From: Faecalicatena contorta
Lineage (GTDB): Bacteria > Bacillota > Clostridia > Lachnospirales > Lachnospiraceae
Direction of reading: 5' to 3'
Assembly (NCBI RefSeq): GCF_003149105.1
Contig: NZ_QGDS01000026.1
Coordinates: forward strand, 1-37,262
Length of the DNA stretch: 37,262 bases
Position 1 is the stretch's first letter. Each line of letters opens with the position of its first letter. The notes under the pieces are model-generated. The model saw only the letters and a list, made by a program, of their open reading frames with translations, had not been told where the DNA came from and made no database searches. A program made the position numbers and the translations under genes. Of this stretch, positions 15,916-23,559 are shown in pieces.

Positions 15916-16560
15916 TTAACATATGTTCCTTATAGGAAAACAAAATTCAGGTATTCCAGTAGAATAGGGGGCTATATCATAGTGCTGATAATAAATAATA
16001 CCATTACATGGCTGTAAATAAAAATTATTTGTATTAAAATAATCCCTTAATAAAAACTTATAATTGTCAAAATAAATCCCGGGATTGTCTATTAATCTTT
16101 CTGCTATTTGTTGTTCTATACATTTTTGCAGTTTAGATAGTGAGTTTGGAGTAAGAGGATAAATATCACCAAGCTGCAATAAAGTACAAGTTCTGAAGTC
16201 CCATGTATTTGATGTTCGTATTGTATTACCATGTGCGCCGCCCGTATAGGAGTAAGCGTCTGAATAGAGGCTAATGACACTGCATTTGTTATATGTTACT
16301 GTAAAATCAACTATAAATTCATAGTTATGGAATGGCATCCCCTCATTATTCTGTGCATTTTCTTTAGCCATTTGGTATAGTACTGTACGACAATAGTCTT
16401 CATTATTTTTTGCCTCTTGATAGTAAAAAAAATTTATGTTTTTTGCTGATGCTGAGTAACATGTGGAGACAATGCATGGATAATAGATTTTATAAGTTAG
16501 TACGAGTATATTACCATAATACATAGTATCTTCAAGAGACTTCCGGCAAACGTTTAGCAT
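15916..16560 (-). CDS. DUF4163/DUF3298-domain protein without signal peptide
   Basis: The 214-aa protein resembles the extracytoplasmic portion of RsiV/PdaC-type proteins. Its N-terminal part (ILVLTYKIYYPCI) matches the DUF4163 pattern; the C-terminal part has DUF3298 hallmarks: YSYTGGAHGNT, the LLQLGDIYP segment and a terminal IIYYQHYDIAPYSTGIPEFC. Known relatives are usually membrane-attached or secreted, and RsiV binds lysozyme, but here there is no signal peptide or anchor. It could therefore be cytoplasmic or a domain cut off from its export signal. ATG follows AAGGTG. It lies 57 bp downstream of the DUF6774-like gene on the same strand. Confidence 0.75.
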   Translation of the reverse strand: MLNVCRKSLEDTMYYGNILVLTYKIYYPCIVSTCYSASAKNINFFYYQEAKNNEDYCRTVLYQMAKENAQNNEGMPFHNYEFIVDFTVTYNKCSVISLYSDAYSYTGGAHGNTIRTSNTWDFRTCTLLQLGDIYPLTPNSLSKLQKCIEQQIAERLIDNPGIYFDNYKFLLRDYFNTNNFYLQPCNGIIYYQHYDIAPYSTGIPEFCFPIRNIC

Positions 16561-16617
16561 AATAACACCTTAGATTAGTAGTTATATTAATATATGCGCA
16601 AGTTGATAAAATGATAT

Positions 16618-16782
16618 TTAATCGTTATCCCGGCAGCTTGATTCATGCACAAGGATTGTCTCAAGAGTATCTCCAAGCTGAGTAAAGATAGCCGCCATAA
16701 GTTCAAGTTCCTCTGCAGAACAGTTTCTAGACAGAAAACAGGCAATTGACGATACATAAGTAACAAGTTCACAAGAATTCAT
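16618..16782 (-). CDS. DUF6774-like small protein, 54 aa
   Basis: A short frame of 54 codons plus stop: MNSCELVTYVSSIACFLSRN, then CSAEELELMAAIFTQLGDTL, then ETILVHESSCRDND. From memory this pattern (N-terminal SCELVTYVSSIAC, Cys-x-x-EEL, AAIFTQLGDTL) matches the small DUF6774 family found in Clostridia; the function is unknown. GGGGGTG precedes the ATG. Four Cys residues are spread through the protein. A longer overlapping frame on the same strand (61 aa) is a shadow. It sits directly upstream of the DUF4163/DUF3298-like gene and is probably co-transcribed with it. Confidence 0.75.
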   Translation of the reverse strand: MNSCELVTYVSSIACFLSRNCSAEELELMAAIFTQLGDTLETILVHESSCRDND

Positions 16783-16938
16783 AATAAGCACCCCCATATA
16801 GATTATGCAGGGGAGTGTGAAGGAGTGATAGATTGAGTCAGGAAAGAGCCAAGAGAAAAAATCTTAATATGCTCTTGTGGTTTTTTGTAATTTTGGTATA
16901 TTGTATGTAGGATAAATATAGAAAATGAGGTAAAACCA

Positions 16939-17586
16939 ATGGACTATAAAACAGTATATCAAGGCGGGAGGGCAGAAATTATCGAAAAAAAATCCCGTTT
17001 TATTGCAAATATATTTCCTGTATCTTCTGAGGAAGAGGTACAGGACTGCCTGGAAAATACAAAAAAACAATACTGGGATGCAAGACACCACTGCTGGGCT
17101 TATATCATAGGGACTGGGAACGTGCTGGAGCGCTGCAGCGATGACGGGGAGCCAAGCGGTACTGCCGGGAAACCGATTTTAGAGGTTATTAAAGGCCAGA
17201 GTCTGCATAATGTATTTATTGTGGTAACCAGATATTTTGGAGGAACCCTGCTTGGAACTGGAGGTTTGGTGAGGGCGTATACCGCTGCCGCCCGTGAAGG
17301 TCTTCTTCATAGTATGATTATTACCAGGATTCAGGGGATTAAATTGAAAATTAAAACAGATTATACCGGATTGGGGAAAATACAGTACCTGCTGGCGCAG
17401 AGGGGTCTTTTTACTCTGGAAACAGAGTATACAGATTTGGTGGAGATGACGGTAATAGTGCCGTTAAGTGAAGAACGGGCGGTCATTGGGGAGATTACGG
17501 AAGGAACCAACGGGAAGAGCGATATAATACAAATCGGAAAATGTTGGTTTGCGCAGATAGGGCAGGAGATAAAAATTTTTGAATAA
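16939..17586 (+). CDS. yigZ: YigZ/IMPACT-family protein
   Basis: A 215-aa member of the YigZ (UPF0029/IMPACT) family. The N-terminal domain has the signature KKSRFIANI, the conserved HHCWAYIIG and DDGEPSGTAGKPILE, and TRYFGGTLLGTGGLVRAY; the C-terminal part is the DUF1949 ferredoxin-like domain. Eukaryotic IMPACT regulates Gcn2; the bacterial role is not settled. ATG is preceded by a weak GAGGTAAAACC. A possible promoter is TTGTAA-N17-TAGGAT just upstream (around 16884-16912). It marks the return to core-like sequence after the accessory island. Confidence 0.92.
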   Translation: MDYKTVYQGGRAEIIEKKSRFIANIFPVSSEEEVQDCLENTKKQYWDARHHCWAYIIGTGNVLERCSDDGEPSGTAGKPILEVIKGQSLHNVFIVVTRYFGGTLLGTGGLVRAYTAAAREGLLHSMIITRIQGIKLKIKTDYTGLGKIQYLLAQRGLFTLETEYTDLVEMTVIVPLSEERAVIGEITEGTNGKSDIIQIGKCWFAQIGQEIKIFE

Positions 17587-17633
17587 AGTTGTTACCTATT
17601 TAAATTTTATATTAATAAAGGGATGAAAACAGA

Positions 17634-18269
17634 ATGAGAATGAAACAAGTAACTGCAATAATAATGGCGGCCGCAATATGTTTTGTCTTTGCCGCTTGTC
17701 AAAGCAATAACAGTAATAATAATGACAAAAAGGTGAAAGAAGTAAGTGAAGAAAACACACCGGCATTGGAAGAGAATGAATCAAATACCGGAGAAAGCGA
17801 AGCGGATATGCAGGTTGTTGGAACAGATGAATTCGGTTATGTTTCTATACCGGGCGAATGGGTAGAGTTTTTTGAGTTGGATGGGGGAGCAGATTTCCAA
17901 TACTCAAATGTTCCTGGCACATCCATTATTACATTGAATGTGTTTGATGATGGGGGTATGCCGGAAGAAGAAAAAAATCAACTTGACTCAGAAACTGTAG
18001 CATCTCATGTGTGGTACAATTTAGAAAACAACGGGGTGACGGACATTGTCGGTGCCAGAGTGACACTGAATGGCTATGATGCTGTCCAGGTATATGGGAG
18101 CTTTATCAGCGAAGATCATAGCCTGCCCAGCAGCATTGTGTGTTGGATAGTTGAGGGAGAACAGGGAGTGTTTCATTACATTTCGGCAGAAGGAGGGCTT
18201 GACGATATCGGCGATGTGGTCTCTTATGTAGAAAACTCTTATTCTTTAGAAAACCCTAATTCTATCTGA
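17634..18269 (+). CDS. Putative lipoprotein, 211 aa
   Basis: The N-terminus MRMKQVTAIIMAAAICFVFAAC is a clear lipoprotein signal peptide with the lipobox ending at Cys22. A Ser/Asn- and Glu-rich linker (about 23-55) tethers a globular domain beginning near DEFGYVSIPGEWVEF. No known family recognised; the domain is compact, with the pattern of a small beta-rich extracellular domain. An alternative ATG two codons later is equally possible (MKQVTAI). It would be exported, lipidated by Lgt and held on the outer face of the membrane. A strong terminator follows. Confidence 0.8.
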   Translation: MRMKQVTAIIMAAAICFVFAACQSNNSNNNDKKVKEVSEENTPALEENESNTGESEADMQVVGTDEFGYVSIPGEWVEFFELDGGADFQYSNVPGTSIITLNVFDDGGMPEEEKNQLDSETVASHVWYNLENNGVTDIVGARVTLNGYDAVQVYGSFISEDHSLPSSIVCWIVEGEQGVFHYISAEGGLDDIGDVVSYVENSYSLENPNSI

Positions 18270-18291
18270 TTATCATTAATTTCGGACAGAA

Positions 18292-18336
18292 AGAAAAAGA
18301 CAGGCGGGAGTGTAAAATCCATACCTGTCTTTTTCT
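18292..18336. terminator. Terminator between convergent lipoprotein and hpf genes
   Basis: AGAAAAAGACAGG (18292-18304) pairs with CCTGTCTTTTTCT (18324-18336) around a 19-nt loop. The T-rich arm lies on either strand's 3' side, so it can serve both genes. Confidence 0.8.
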
Positions 18337-18396
18337 GTTATAACTCATTTACATCTCATGAACGGAAACATAACATATGAGTTGTCTATAAAAATC

Positions 18397-18954
18397 TTAA
18401 TCAAATTCTGGTTCAATCAATCCAAAGGAACCATCTTTTCTTTTATATACTACATTGACCTCGTCTGTCTCTGCATTGCAGAATACAAAGAAGGAATGTC
18501 CAACCAGATCCATCTGGATACATGCGTCTTCAGGATACATCGGCTTGATTCCGAAACGCTTGGTTCTTACAATGCGGATTTCTTCATCAGGCTGATTATT
18601 ATCTTCTGATTCAAAAAATTCCTTTTTAAAGTTACTTCCGCCGGATGCCGCAGTAGGATGTCCCTGACTTCTGGCAACCAGTTTGTTTTTATACTTGCGA
18701 AGCTGACGTTCGATTACTTCCTCAACGAGATCAATGGATACATACATATCATTGCTTGTCTGCTCAGAACGGATAATATTTCCTTTTACCGGTATGGTAA
18801 CTTCAATCTTCTGTCTTTCTTTTTCCACACTAAGAGTTACAATAACTTCTGTTTCAGGAGTAAAATACCTTTCGAGTTTTCCCAACTTGTGTTCAATAGT
18901 GTCCTTGAGGCCTGGTGTTACATCGATGTTCTTTCCACTAATAATAAATTTCAT
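18397..18954 (-). CDS. hpf: Ribosome hibernation promoting factor, long form
   Basis: Long HPF dimerises 70S ribosomes to 100S particles in stationary phase. ATG at 18952-18954 gives 185 aa starting MKFIISGKNIDVTPGLKDTI; AAAGGAG lies about 9 bases upstream. The S30AE domain (to about residue 100) is joined by a Gly/Ser/Glu-rich linker to the C-terminal dimerisation domain (IRIVRTKRFGIKPMYPEDAC and HSFFVFCNAETDEVNVVYKR), which is diagnostic of the long form. It is downstream of the PsiE-like gene with about 120 bp between, and appears to have its own promoter region. Confidence 0.95.
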   Translation of the reverse strand: MKFIISGKNIDVTPGLKDTIEHKLGKLERYFTPETEVIVTLSVEKERQKIEVTIPVKGNIIRSEQTSNDMYVSIDLVEEVIERQLRKYKNKLVARSQGHPTAASGGSNFKKEFFESEDNNQPDEEIRIVRTKRFGIKPMYPEDACIQMDLVGHSFFVFCNAETDEVNVVYKRKDGSFGLIEPEFD

Positions 18955-18976
18955 GATGATCAACTCCTTTGTTCAT

Positions 18977-19009
18977 ATTATACAGACAAAGAGGATGCTT
19001 CTGTCTGTA
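18977..19009 (-). promoter_or_regulatory. hpf promoter region with an operator-like dyad
   Basis: On the minus strand TATAAT (18977-18982) lies about 23 bp before the hpf ATG. A dyad TACAGACA (18981-18988)/TGTCTGTA (19002-19009) overlaps the -10 and the spacer upstream of it. No convincing -35 is visible, so an alternative sigma factor or an activator is possible. Confidence 0.4.
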
Positions 19010-19074
19010 TTATGTAAATATTATAGCATGGAAAAGCTTTGTTGTATAGAATGAATCATCTGGATTCCTGTAAT

Positions 19075-19473
19075 TTATTCTGCCCCCTCTTTTTCCCTTT
19101 TTTCATCATGAGACACAAACAGAAATTTTCTGATTGCGAATAATATAGCAACCGCCAGGATTCCCAGAAAGCTGTCCAGGAAGGATGCATGTTCGATAAT
19201 AATTTGTCTTGCTATGGCGAATAAAAGAACCTCAAAAACGGTCATAGGGGTGTGGAGATACAGCATTCGTATCATCTCCACACCGATAATCAGGTTAAAG
19301 CATACTGTCAGCAAATCATCGTAATTGGGATATTTACTCAAATCTGTAAGATTGCCAATAGACATAAAAAGTTGGAATGTTATAATGATGATACCTACAG
19401 CCAGCAATGCGGCAATAGCAAATTCTAAAAGGTTTGTCAGAATTTTCAAAAATGCAGTTATTTTTTCTTTCAT
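19075..19473 (-). CDS. PsiE-like membrane protein
   Basis: A 132-aa integral membrane protein with four hydrophobic segments, resembling the phosphate-starvation-inducible PsiE family: FAIAALLAVGIIIITFQLF, then LLTVCFNLIIGVEMIRML, then FEVLLFAIARQIIIEH, then LGILAVAILFAIRKFLF, followed by a charged C-terminus. The function of PsiE is not known. I start it at ATG 19471-19473 (MKEKITAFLK) because AAAAGGAGG lies just upstream; a longer reading overlaps the end of typA. It follows typA by 38 bp and is probably co-transcribed with it. Confidence 0.7.
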   Translation of the reverse strand: MKEKITAFLKILTNLLEFAIAALLAVGIIIITFQLFMSIGNLTDLSKYPNYDDLLTVCFNLIIGVEMIRMLYLHTPMTVFEVLLFAIARQIIIEHASFLDSFLGILAVAILFAIRKFLFVSHDEKREKEGAE

Positions 19474-19511
19474 AATATTTTCCTCCTTTTCAGCAGTTAA
19501 AAGTACCATTT

Positions 19512-21338
19512 TTATTTTGAACTGTTTCTTTTACGCATTCTGGCATCCAGGATTTTTTTACGGATACGCAGGGTTTTTGGAGTCACCTCCAGAAGTTCGT
19601 CTGTATCAATAAAATCAAGAGCCTGCTCCAGACTCAGTATGCGGGGCGGTGTCAGTCTCAATGCGTCATCCGCACCAGAGGAGCGGGTGTTTGTCAGATG
19701 CTTGGTTTTGCATACATTCAATTCGATATCTTCCGCTTTTCCATTTTGTCCGATAACCATACCGGAATATACTTTCTCTCCTGGGCCGATGAATAATATA
19801 CCCCTCTCCTGAGCGCCGTATAATCCGTAGGTTACAGATTCTCCTGTCTCAAAAGCAATCAGAGAACCTTGTTTCCTATACTGAATATCTCCTTTATAAG
19901 GCGCATATCCTTCAAAGATAGTATTCAAGATTCCATTTCCTTTTGTATCTGTCAGAAATTCCCCTCTGTATCCGATCAATCCGCGGGCGGGAATAGAAAA
20001 TTCCAGGCGTGTGTAGCCGCCGTTGGAGAGTCCCATATTCCGCAGTTCTCCTTTGCGCTGTCCTAATTTTTCAATGACATTGCCGGTAAATTCATCAGGT
20101 ACGTCTACATAAGCAACTTCCATAGGCTCCAGTTTCTTGCCATTTTCATCTAACTTGTAAAGAACTTCCGCCTTGCTCACTGCAAATTCATAGCCTTCGC
20201 GTCTCATATTTTCAATTAAAACAGAGAGATGAAGTTCACCGCGCCCGGACACCTTGAGACTGTCTGTATTTTCTGTTTCCTCCACCCGCAGGCTGACATC
20301 AGTGTTCAACTCCCGGAACAGGCGGTCACGCAGATGGCGGGAGGTGACATACTTTCCCTCTTGTCCTGCAAATGGACTGTCATTTACAATGAACTGCATA
20401 GAAATTGTAGGCTCAGAAATCTTTTGGAAAGGAATGGCATCAGGGTTTTCAGGAGAGCACAGCGTGTCCCCGATAGAAATACTGGAAATACCGGAAATTG
20501 CAACAATGGAGCCAATACCTGCTTCTTTCACTTCAACCTTATTTAGTCCGTCGAATTCATATAATTTACTGATTTTCACTTTTTCCTGTTTGTCAGGGTC
20601 ATGATGATTGAGCAGAACCATTTCCTGATTCACCGAAATAATTCCATTGTCAACCTTTCCTACGCCGATACGTCCTACATATTCATTATAATCAATGGTG
20701 CTGATTAAAACCTGGGTAGGGGCTTCAGGGTCACCTTCCGGAGCCGGAATATAATCCAGGATTGTTTCAAACAGGGGCTGCATGTTTTTCTCTTCGTCAG
20801 TCAAATCCAGAACAGCAATACCTGCTTTGGCAGAAGCATAGACAAATGGGCAGTCTAACTGCTCATCGGAGGCATCCAGATCCATGAAAAGCTCCAAAAC
20901 CTCATCGATCACTTCCTCCGGTCTTGCCTCGGGACGGTCAATCTTGTTAATGCAGACAACCACAGGCAAATCCAGTTCCAGAGCTTTGTGGAGCACAAAT
21001 TTAGTCTGGGGCATAGCACCCTCAAAAGCATCCACCACAAGGATGACTCCATTCACCATTTTCAGCACACGTTCTACCTCGCCTCCAAAATCGGCATGTC
21101 CGGGGGTATCAATAATATTGATTTTAGTTCCCTTGTAGAAGACAGCGGTATTTTTGGCAAGAATTGTGATGCCTCTTTCTCTTTCAATATCATTAGAGTC
21201 CATGACACGTTCTGCCACTTCCTGATTTTCGCGGAATACACCGCTTTGCTTTAAAAGCTCATCCACCAGGGTAGTCTTGCCGTGGTCAACATGGGCAATA
21301 ATTGCAATATTTCTAATATCTTCACGTTTTGTTTTCAT
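19512..21338 (-). CDS. typA: Ribosome-associated translational GTPase TypA/BipA
   Basis: TypA/BipA is an EF-G-like GTPase acting on the ribosome, linked to stress growth and 50S assembly. The 608-aa protein has G1 AHVDHGKTT, switch I RERGITI, G3 DTPGHADFGGEV and G4 NKIDRP. It continues with the beta-barrel domain 2, the EF-G-like alpha/beta domains (GRGELHLSVLIENMRREGYE) and the TypA-specific C-terminal domain (GKAEDIELNVCKTKHLTNTR). Length and motifs are intact. The ATG is preceded by AGAAAGAGTG. It is divergent from the SSB-like gene. Confidence 0.97.
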   Translation of the reverse strand: MKTKREDIRNIAIIAHVDHGKTTLVDELLKQSGVFRENQEVAERVMDSNDIERERGITILAKNTAVFYKGTKINIIDTPGHADFGGEVERVLKMVNGVILVVDAFEGAMPQTKFVLHKALELDLPVVVCINKIDRPEARPEEVIDEVLELFMDLDASDEQLDCPFVYASAKAGIAVLDLTDEEKNMQPLFETILDYIPAPEGDPEAPTQVLISTIDYNEYVGRIGVGKVDNGIISVNQEMVLLNHHDPDKQEKVKISKLYEFDGLNKVEVKEAGIGSIVAISGISSISIGDTLCSPENPDAIPFQKISEPTISMQFIVNDSPFAGQEGKYVTSRHLRDRLFRELNTDVSLRVEETENTDSLKVSGRGELHLSVLIENMRREGYEFAVSKAEVLYKLDENGKKLEPMEVAYVDVPDEFTGNVIEKLGQRKGELRNMGLSNGGYTRLEFSIPARGLIGYRGEFLTDTKGNGILNTIFEGYAPYKGDIQYRKQGSLIAFETGESVTYGLYGAQERGILFIGPGEKVYSGMVIGQNGKAEDIELNVCKTKHLTNTRSSGADDALRLTPPRILSLEQALDFIDTDELLEVTPKTLRIRKKILDARMRKRNSSK

Positions 21339-21417
21339 ATAATATTCAACACTCTTTCTAGGTTATGTTATGTGGTTACAACTTTTTTATTCTATCACAA
21401 AACATTTTATATGGGAA

Positions 21418-21457
21418 GGTGCTATTTTAGATGGAAAAAGAGGTGATTAAAAAGCAC
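21418..21457. promoter_or_regulatory. Inverted repeat between typA and the SSB-like gene
   Basis: GGTGCTATTTTA (21418-21429) is complementary, with one mismatch, to TAAAAAGCACC (21447-21457). It lies in the 258-bp divergent intergenic region and could be an operator or leader hairpin. The rest of the region holds no gene I can support. Confidence 0.35.
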
Positions 21458-21596
21458 CATCAAAAAAATATTCCGACTTTTGCTCCGAACTTTGTCGAAC
21501 GATTAACACCCTATTTTTGTTCTAATGCATGGCCCATATTCATAGACTTAGTAGTGACTCAAAAATACCAATCAGAGGAAGGGAGAACTACAAATT

Positions 21597-22226
21597 ATGT
21601 CAGATAAGGTTATTGAAAACAATCAGGTAATGATTATGGGTGAGGTGGCTTCCGGGTTTACATACAGCCATGAGGTCTTTGGAGAAGGCTTTTATATGGT
21701 TGACATACTTGTGAAGAGGCTTAGTAATTCGGATGACAGGATTCCACTTATGATCTCAGAAAGACTTATTGACGTGACTCAGGATTATACGGGAGAATTT
21801 ATTATGGTTTCGGGACAGTTCCGTTCTTACAACCGGCATGAGGAGCAGAAGAACAGACTGGTCTTATCTGTTTTTGTCCGTGAAGTAGAGTTTATTGATG
21901 AGGAGTTGGATGGAGCAAAAACGAATAATATTTTGCTGGAAGGATATATCTGCAAAAAACCCGTATACAGGAAGACCCCGTTAGGCAGAGAAATTGCCGA
22001 TCTTCTGCTGGCAGTAAACAGACCGTATGGTAAATCAGATTATATTCCATGCATCTGCTGGGGCAGAAATGCCAGGTATGCATCCGGATTTGAAGTGGGA
22101 GAGCATGTACAGATACTTGGAAGAATTCAAAGCAGAGAATATGTAAAGAAAATATCCGAAACAGACACAGAAACCCGTACTGCATATGAAGTTTCTGTAA
22201 GCAAACTGGAATGTATGGAAGATTAA
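21597..22226 (+). CDS. SSB-like protein, atypical, two OB-fold modules
   Basis: The 209-aa protein resembles the single-stranded DNA-binding family. The N-terminal part (VMIMGEVASGFTYSHEVFGE) and the C-terminal part (NNILLEGYICKKPVYRKTPL, then EIADLLLAVNRPYGKSDYIP and CICWGRNARYAS) each look like an OB module; the second is the more typical SSB signature. The acidic C-terminal tip of housekeeping SSB (DDxxPF), which recruits repair proteins, is missing: this protein ends KLECMED. It may therefore be a specialised paralogue rather than the replication SSB. The ribosome binding site is GAGGAAGGGAGAAC. A terminator follows directly. Confidence 0.75.
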   Translation: MSDKVIENNQVMIMGEVASGFTYSHEVFGEGFYMVDILVKRLSNSDDRIPLMISERLIDVTQDYTGEFIMVSGQFRSYNRHEEQKNRLVLSVFVREVEFIDEELDGAKTNNILLEGYICKKPVYRKTPLGREIADLLLAVNRPYGKSDYIPCICWGRNARYASGFEVGEHVQILGRIQSREYVKKISETDTETRTAYEVSVSKLECMED

Positions 22227-22253
22227 TGGAAGATTAATGGATAGAAAAGACCG

Positions 22254-22279
22254 GAGTGTCATTTGAAAAAATGGCACTC
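22254..22279 (+). terminator. Terminator after the SSB-like gene
   Basis: GAGTGTCAT (22254-22262) pairs with ATGGCACTC (22271-22279) with one G-U pair, followed by TTTCTTA. Confidence 0.75.
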
Positions 22280-22280
22280 T

Positions 22281-22406
22281 TTCTTATGTGACAGGGAACT
22301 AGTTTTCCTGTCACATAAGAACCCTCTGGGGGATCGCACTGGGGTTGGCAAAGGGGGGGGACTATTACAACCCAACCCAGGCGGAGAATCTTGCAGGCAA
22401 GATTCT
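22281..22406. other. Three consecutive stem-loops upstream of the dapA promoter
   Basis: Stem 1: 15 perfect bp (22281-22295 with 22307-22321). Stem 2: 22339-22348 with 22372-22380, 9 bp with one bulged G, enclosing a run of eight G (22353-22360). Stem 3: 10 bp (22385-22394 with 22397-22406). The segment lies between the SSB-like terminator and the dapA promoter, so it is not in the dapA leader. Its composition differs from both sides. It could be a palindromic repeat element or an untranslated structured RNA. Confidence 0.55.
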
Positions 22407-22414
22407 TTCCCGGA

Positions 22415-22443
22415 TTGACAGCAGGCATGATTAGTGTTAAACT
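22415..22443 (+). promoter_or_regulatory. Promoter for dapA
   Basis: A perfect -35 TTGACA (22415-22420), 17-bp spacer and -10 TAAACT (22438-22443), 36 bp before the dapA ATG. The leader is too short for a lysine riboswitch. Confidence 0.75.
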
Positions 22444-22479
22444 TTGAAAAAGATGAGCGTTTAGGTTAGGAGGATATAT

Positions 22480-23370
22480 ATGTCAATATTTAAAGGAGCC
22501 GGAGTGGCGATTATAACGCCGTTTCACAAAGATGGAAGTGTGAACTATGATAAGTTGGATGAGTTGATTGATTTCCACTGTGAGAATGGTACTGACAGTA
22601 TTGTTATTTGTGGTACAACAGGTGAATCTTCCACATTAACGGAAGCAGAACACATGGAATGTATTAAGTTTACAATAGAGCACACAAAGAAGCGGATTCC
22701 GGTGATAGCAGGGACTGGTTCCAACTGTACGCGTACTGCTATAGAGATGTCAAAGGAAGCGGCGGAAGCAGGTGCAGATGGTCTGCTTATAGTAACTCCT
22801 TACTACAATAAAGCGACACAGGCTGGCCTTTTTGCACATTATAAGGCCATTGCGGATGAAGTGAAGGCTCCCATTATTTTATACAGTGTAAAGAGCAGGA
22901 CTGCAACAAATATTGAACCTGCTACAGTAGCACGTCTGGTGAATGAAGTGGAGAATATTGTGGGTATTAAGGAGGCATCCGGAGATATTTCACAAATTTC
23001 TAAAATTATGCAGATGACAGACGGCAAGATTGATTTGTATTCCGGCAATGATGACCAGATACTGCCTCTTCTTGCTTTAGGCGGCAAAGGTGTTATTTCC
23101 GTCCTGTCGAATATTGCCCCCAGGGAAACTCATGATATCTGTGCGAAGTTTTTTGCGGGAGATTTAGAAGGAAGCCGGGAACTGCAATTTAAGGCACTGC
23201 CGTTAATTGATCAGTTATTCTGTGAAGTGAACCCGATTCCGATTAAGAAGGCGGCAAACCTGATGGGAATGGAAGTGGGCGGATTGAGAATGCCTCTCAC
23301 AGAGATGACGGATAAAAATGCGGAAAATCTGGCAAAGGCAATGATTGATTTTGGCCTTAAGCTTATATAA
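22480..23370 (+). CDS. dapA: 4-hydroxy-tetrahydrodipicolinate synthase
   Basis: DapA condenses pyruvate with aspartate semialdehyde, the first committed step of the diaminopimelate/lysine branch. The 296-aa TIM barrel shows the Schiff-base Lys164 in IVGIKEASGD, the catalytic Tyr135 in ILYSVKSRT, the GTTGESSTL motif and TPYYNKATQ. The segment YSVKSRT replaces the common YNVPSRT, a small but visible deviation next to the active-site tyrosine. AGGAGGATATAT precedes the ATG. It has its own promoter and a strong terminator, so it is expressed apart from dapB. Confidence 0.95.
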   Translation: MSIFKGAGVAIITPFHKDGSVNYDKLDELIDFHCENGTDSIVICGTTGESSTLTEAEHMECIKFTIEHTKKRIPVIAGTGSNCTRTAIEMSKEAAEAGADGLLIVTPYYNKATQAGLFAHYKAIADEVKAPIILYSVKSRTATNIEPATVARLVNEVENIVGIKEASGDISQISKIMQMTDGKIDLYSGNDDQILPLLALGGKGVISVLSNIAPRETHDICAKFFAGDLEGSRELQFKALPLIDQLFCEVNPIPIKKAANLMGMEVGGLRMPLTEMTDKNAENLAKAMIDFGLKLI

Positions 23371-23392
23371 GATTAAGAAAAATAGAATTGTG

Positions 23393-23440
23393 AAAGGGAT
23401 ATCATATGTTGAGTAACAGACTCAAATGTGATATCCTTTT
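23393..23440 (+). terminator. Strong terminator between dapA and dapB
   Basis: A long stem of about 20 bp with a few G-U pairs or bulges (AAAGGGATATCA at 23393-23404 against TGATATCCTTTT at 23429-23440), ending in TTTTGTT. It starts about 20 bp after the dapA stop. Confidence 0.85.
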
Positions 23441-23559
23441 GTTATATGAATAGGAAAGAAATAGTTTTGATCCCGCTTCGCTGTATGGCTGAATTGAAAA
23501 TGTGAAGACTATTCTGTGCGGGGGATGCATGCATAAGAAAAAAATTGGGAGGAACAAAT

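Noticed and set aside
16587..16772. 61-aa minus-strand ORF
   Set aside because: It overlaps, in another frame, the shorter 54-aa DUF6774-like gene, which has the strong ribosome binding site and a recognisable family pattern.
21431..21607. 58-aa ORF in the typA/SSB-like intergenic region
   Set aside because: It overlaps the SSB-like gene start and an inverted repeat, and has no recognisable pattern. A weak GGAAGGTG precedes it, so it is not fully excluded.
22407..22479. Lysine riboswitch before dapA
   Set aside because: The dapA promoter leaves a leader of only about 30 nt, too short, and the conserved L-box elements were not found.
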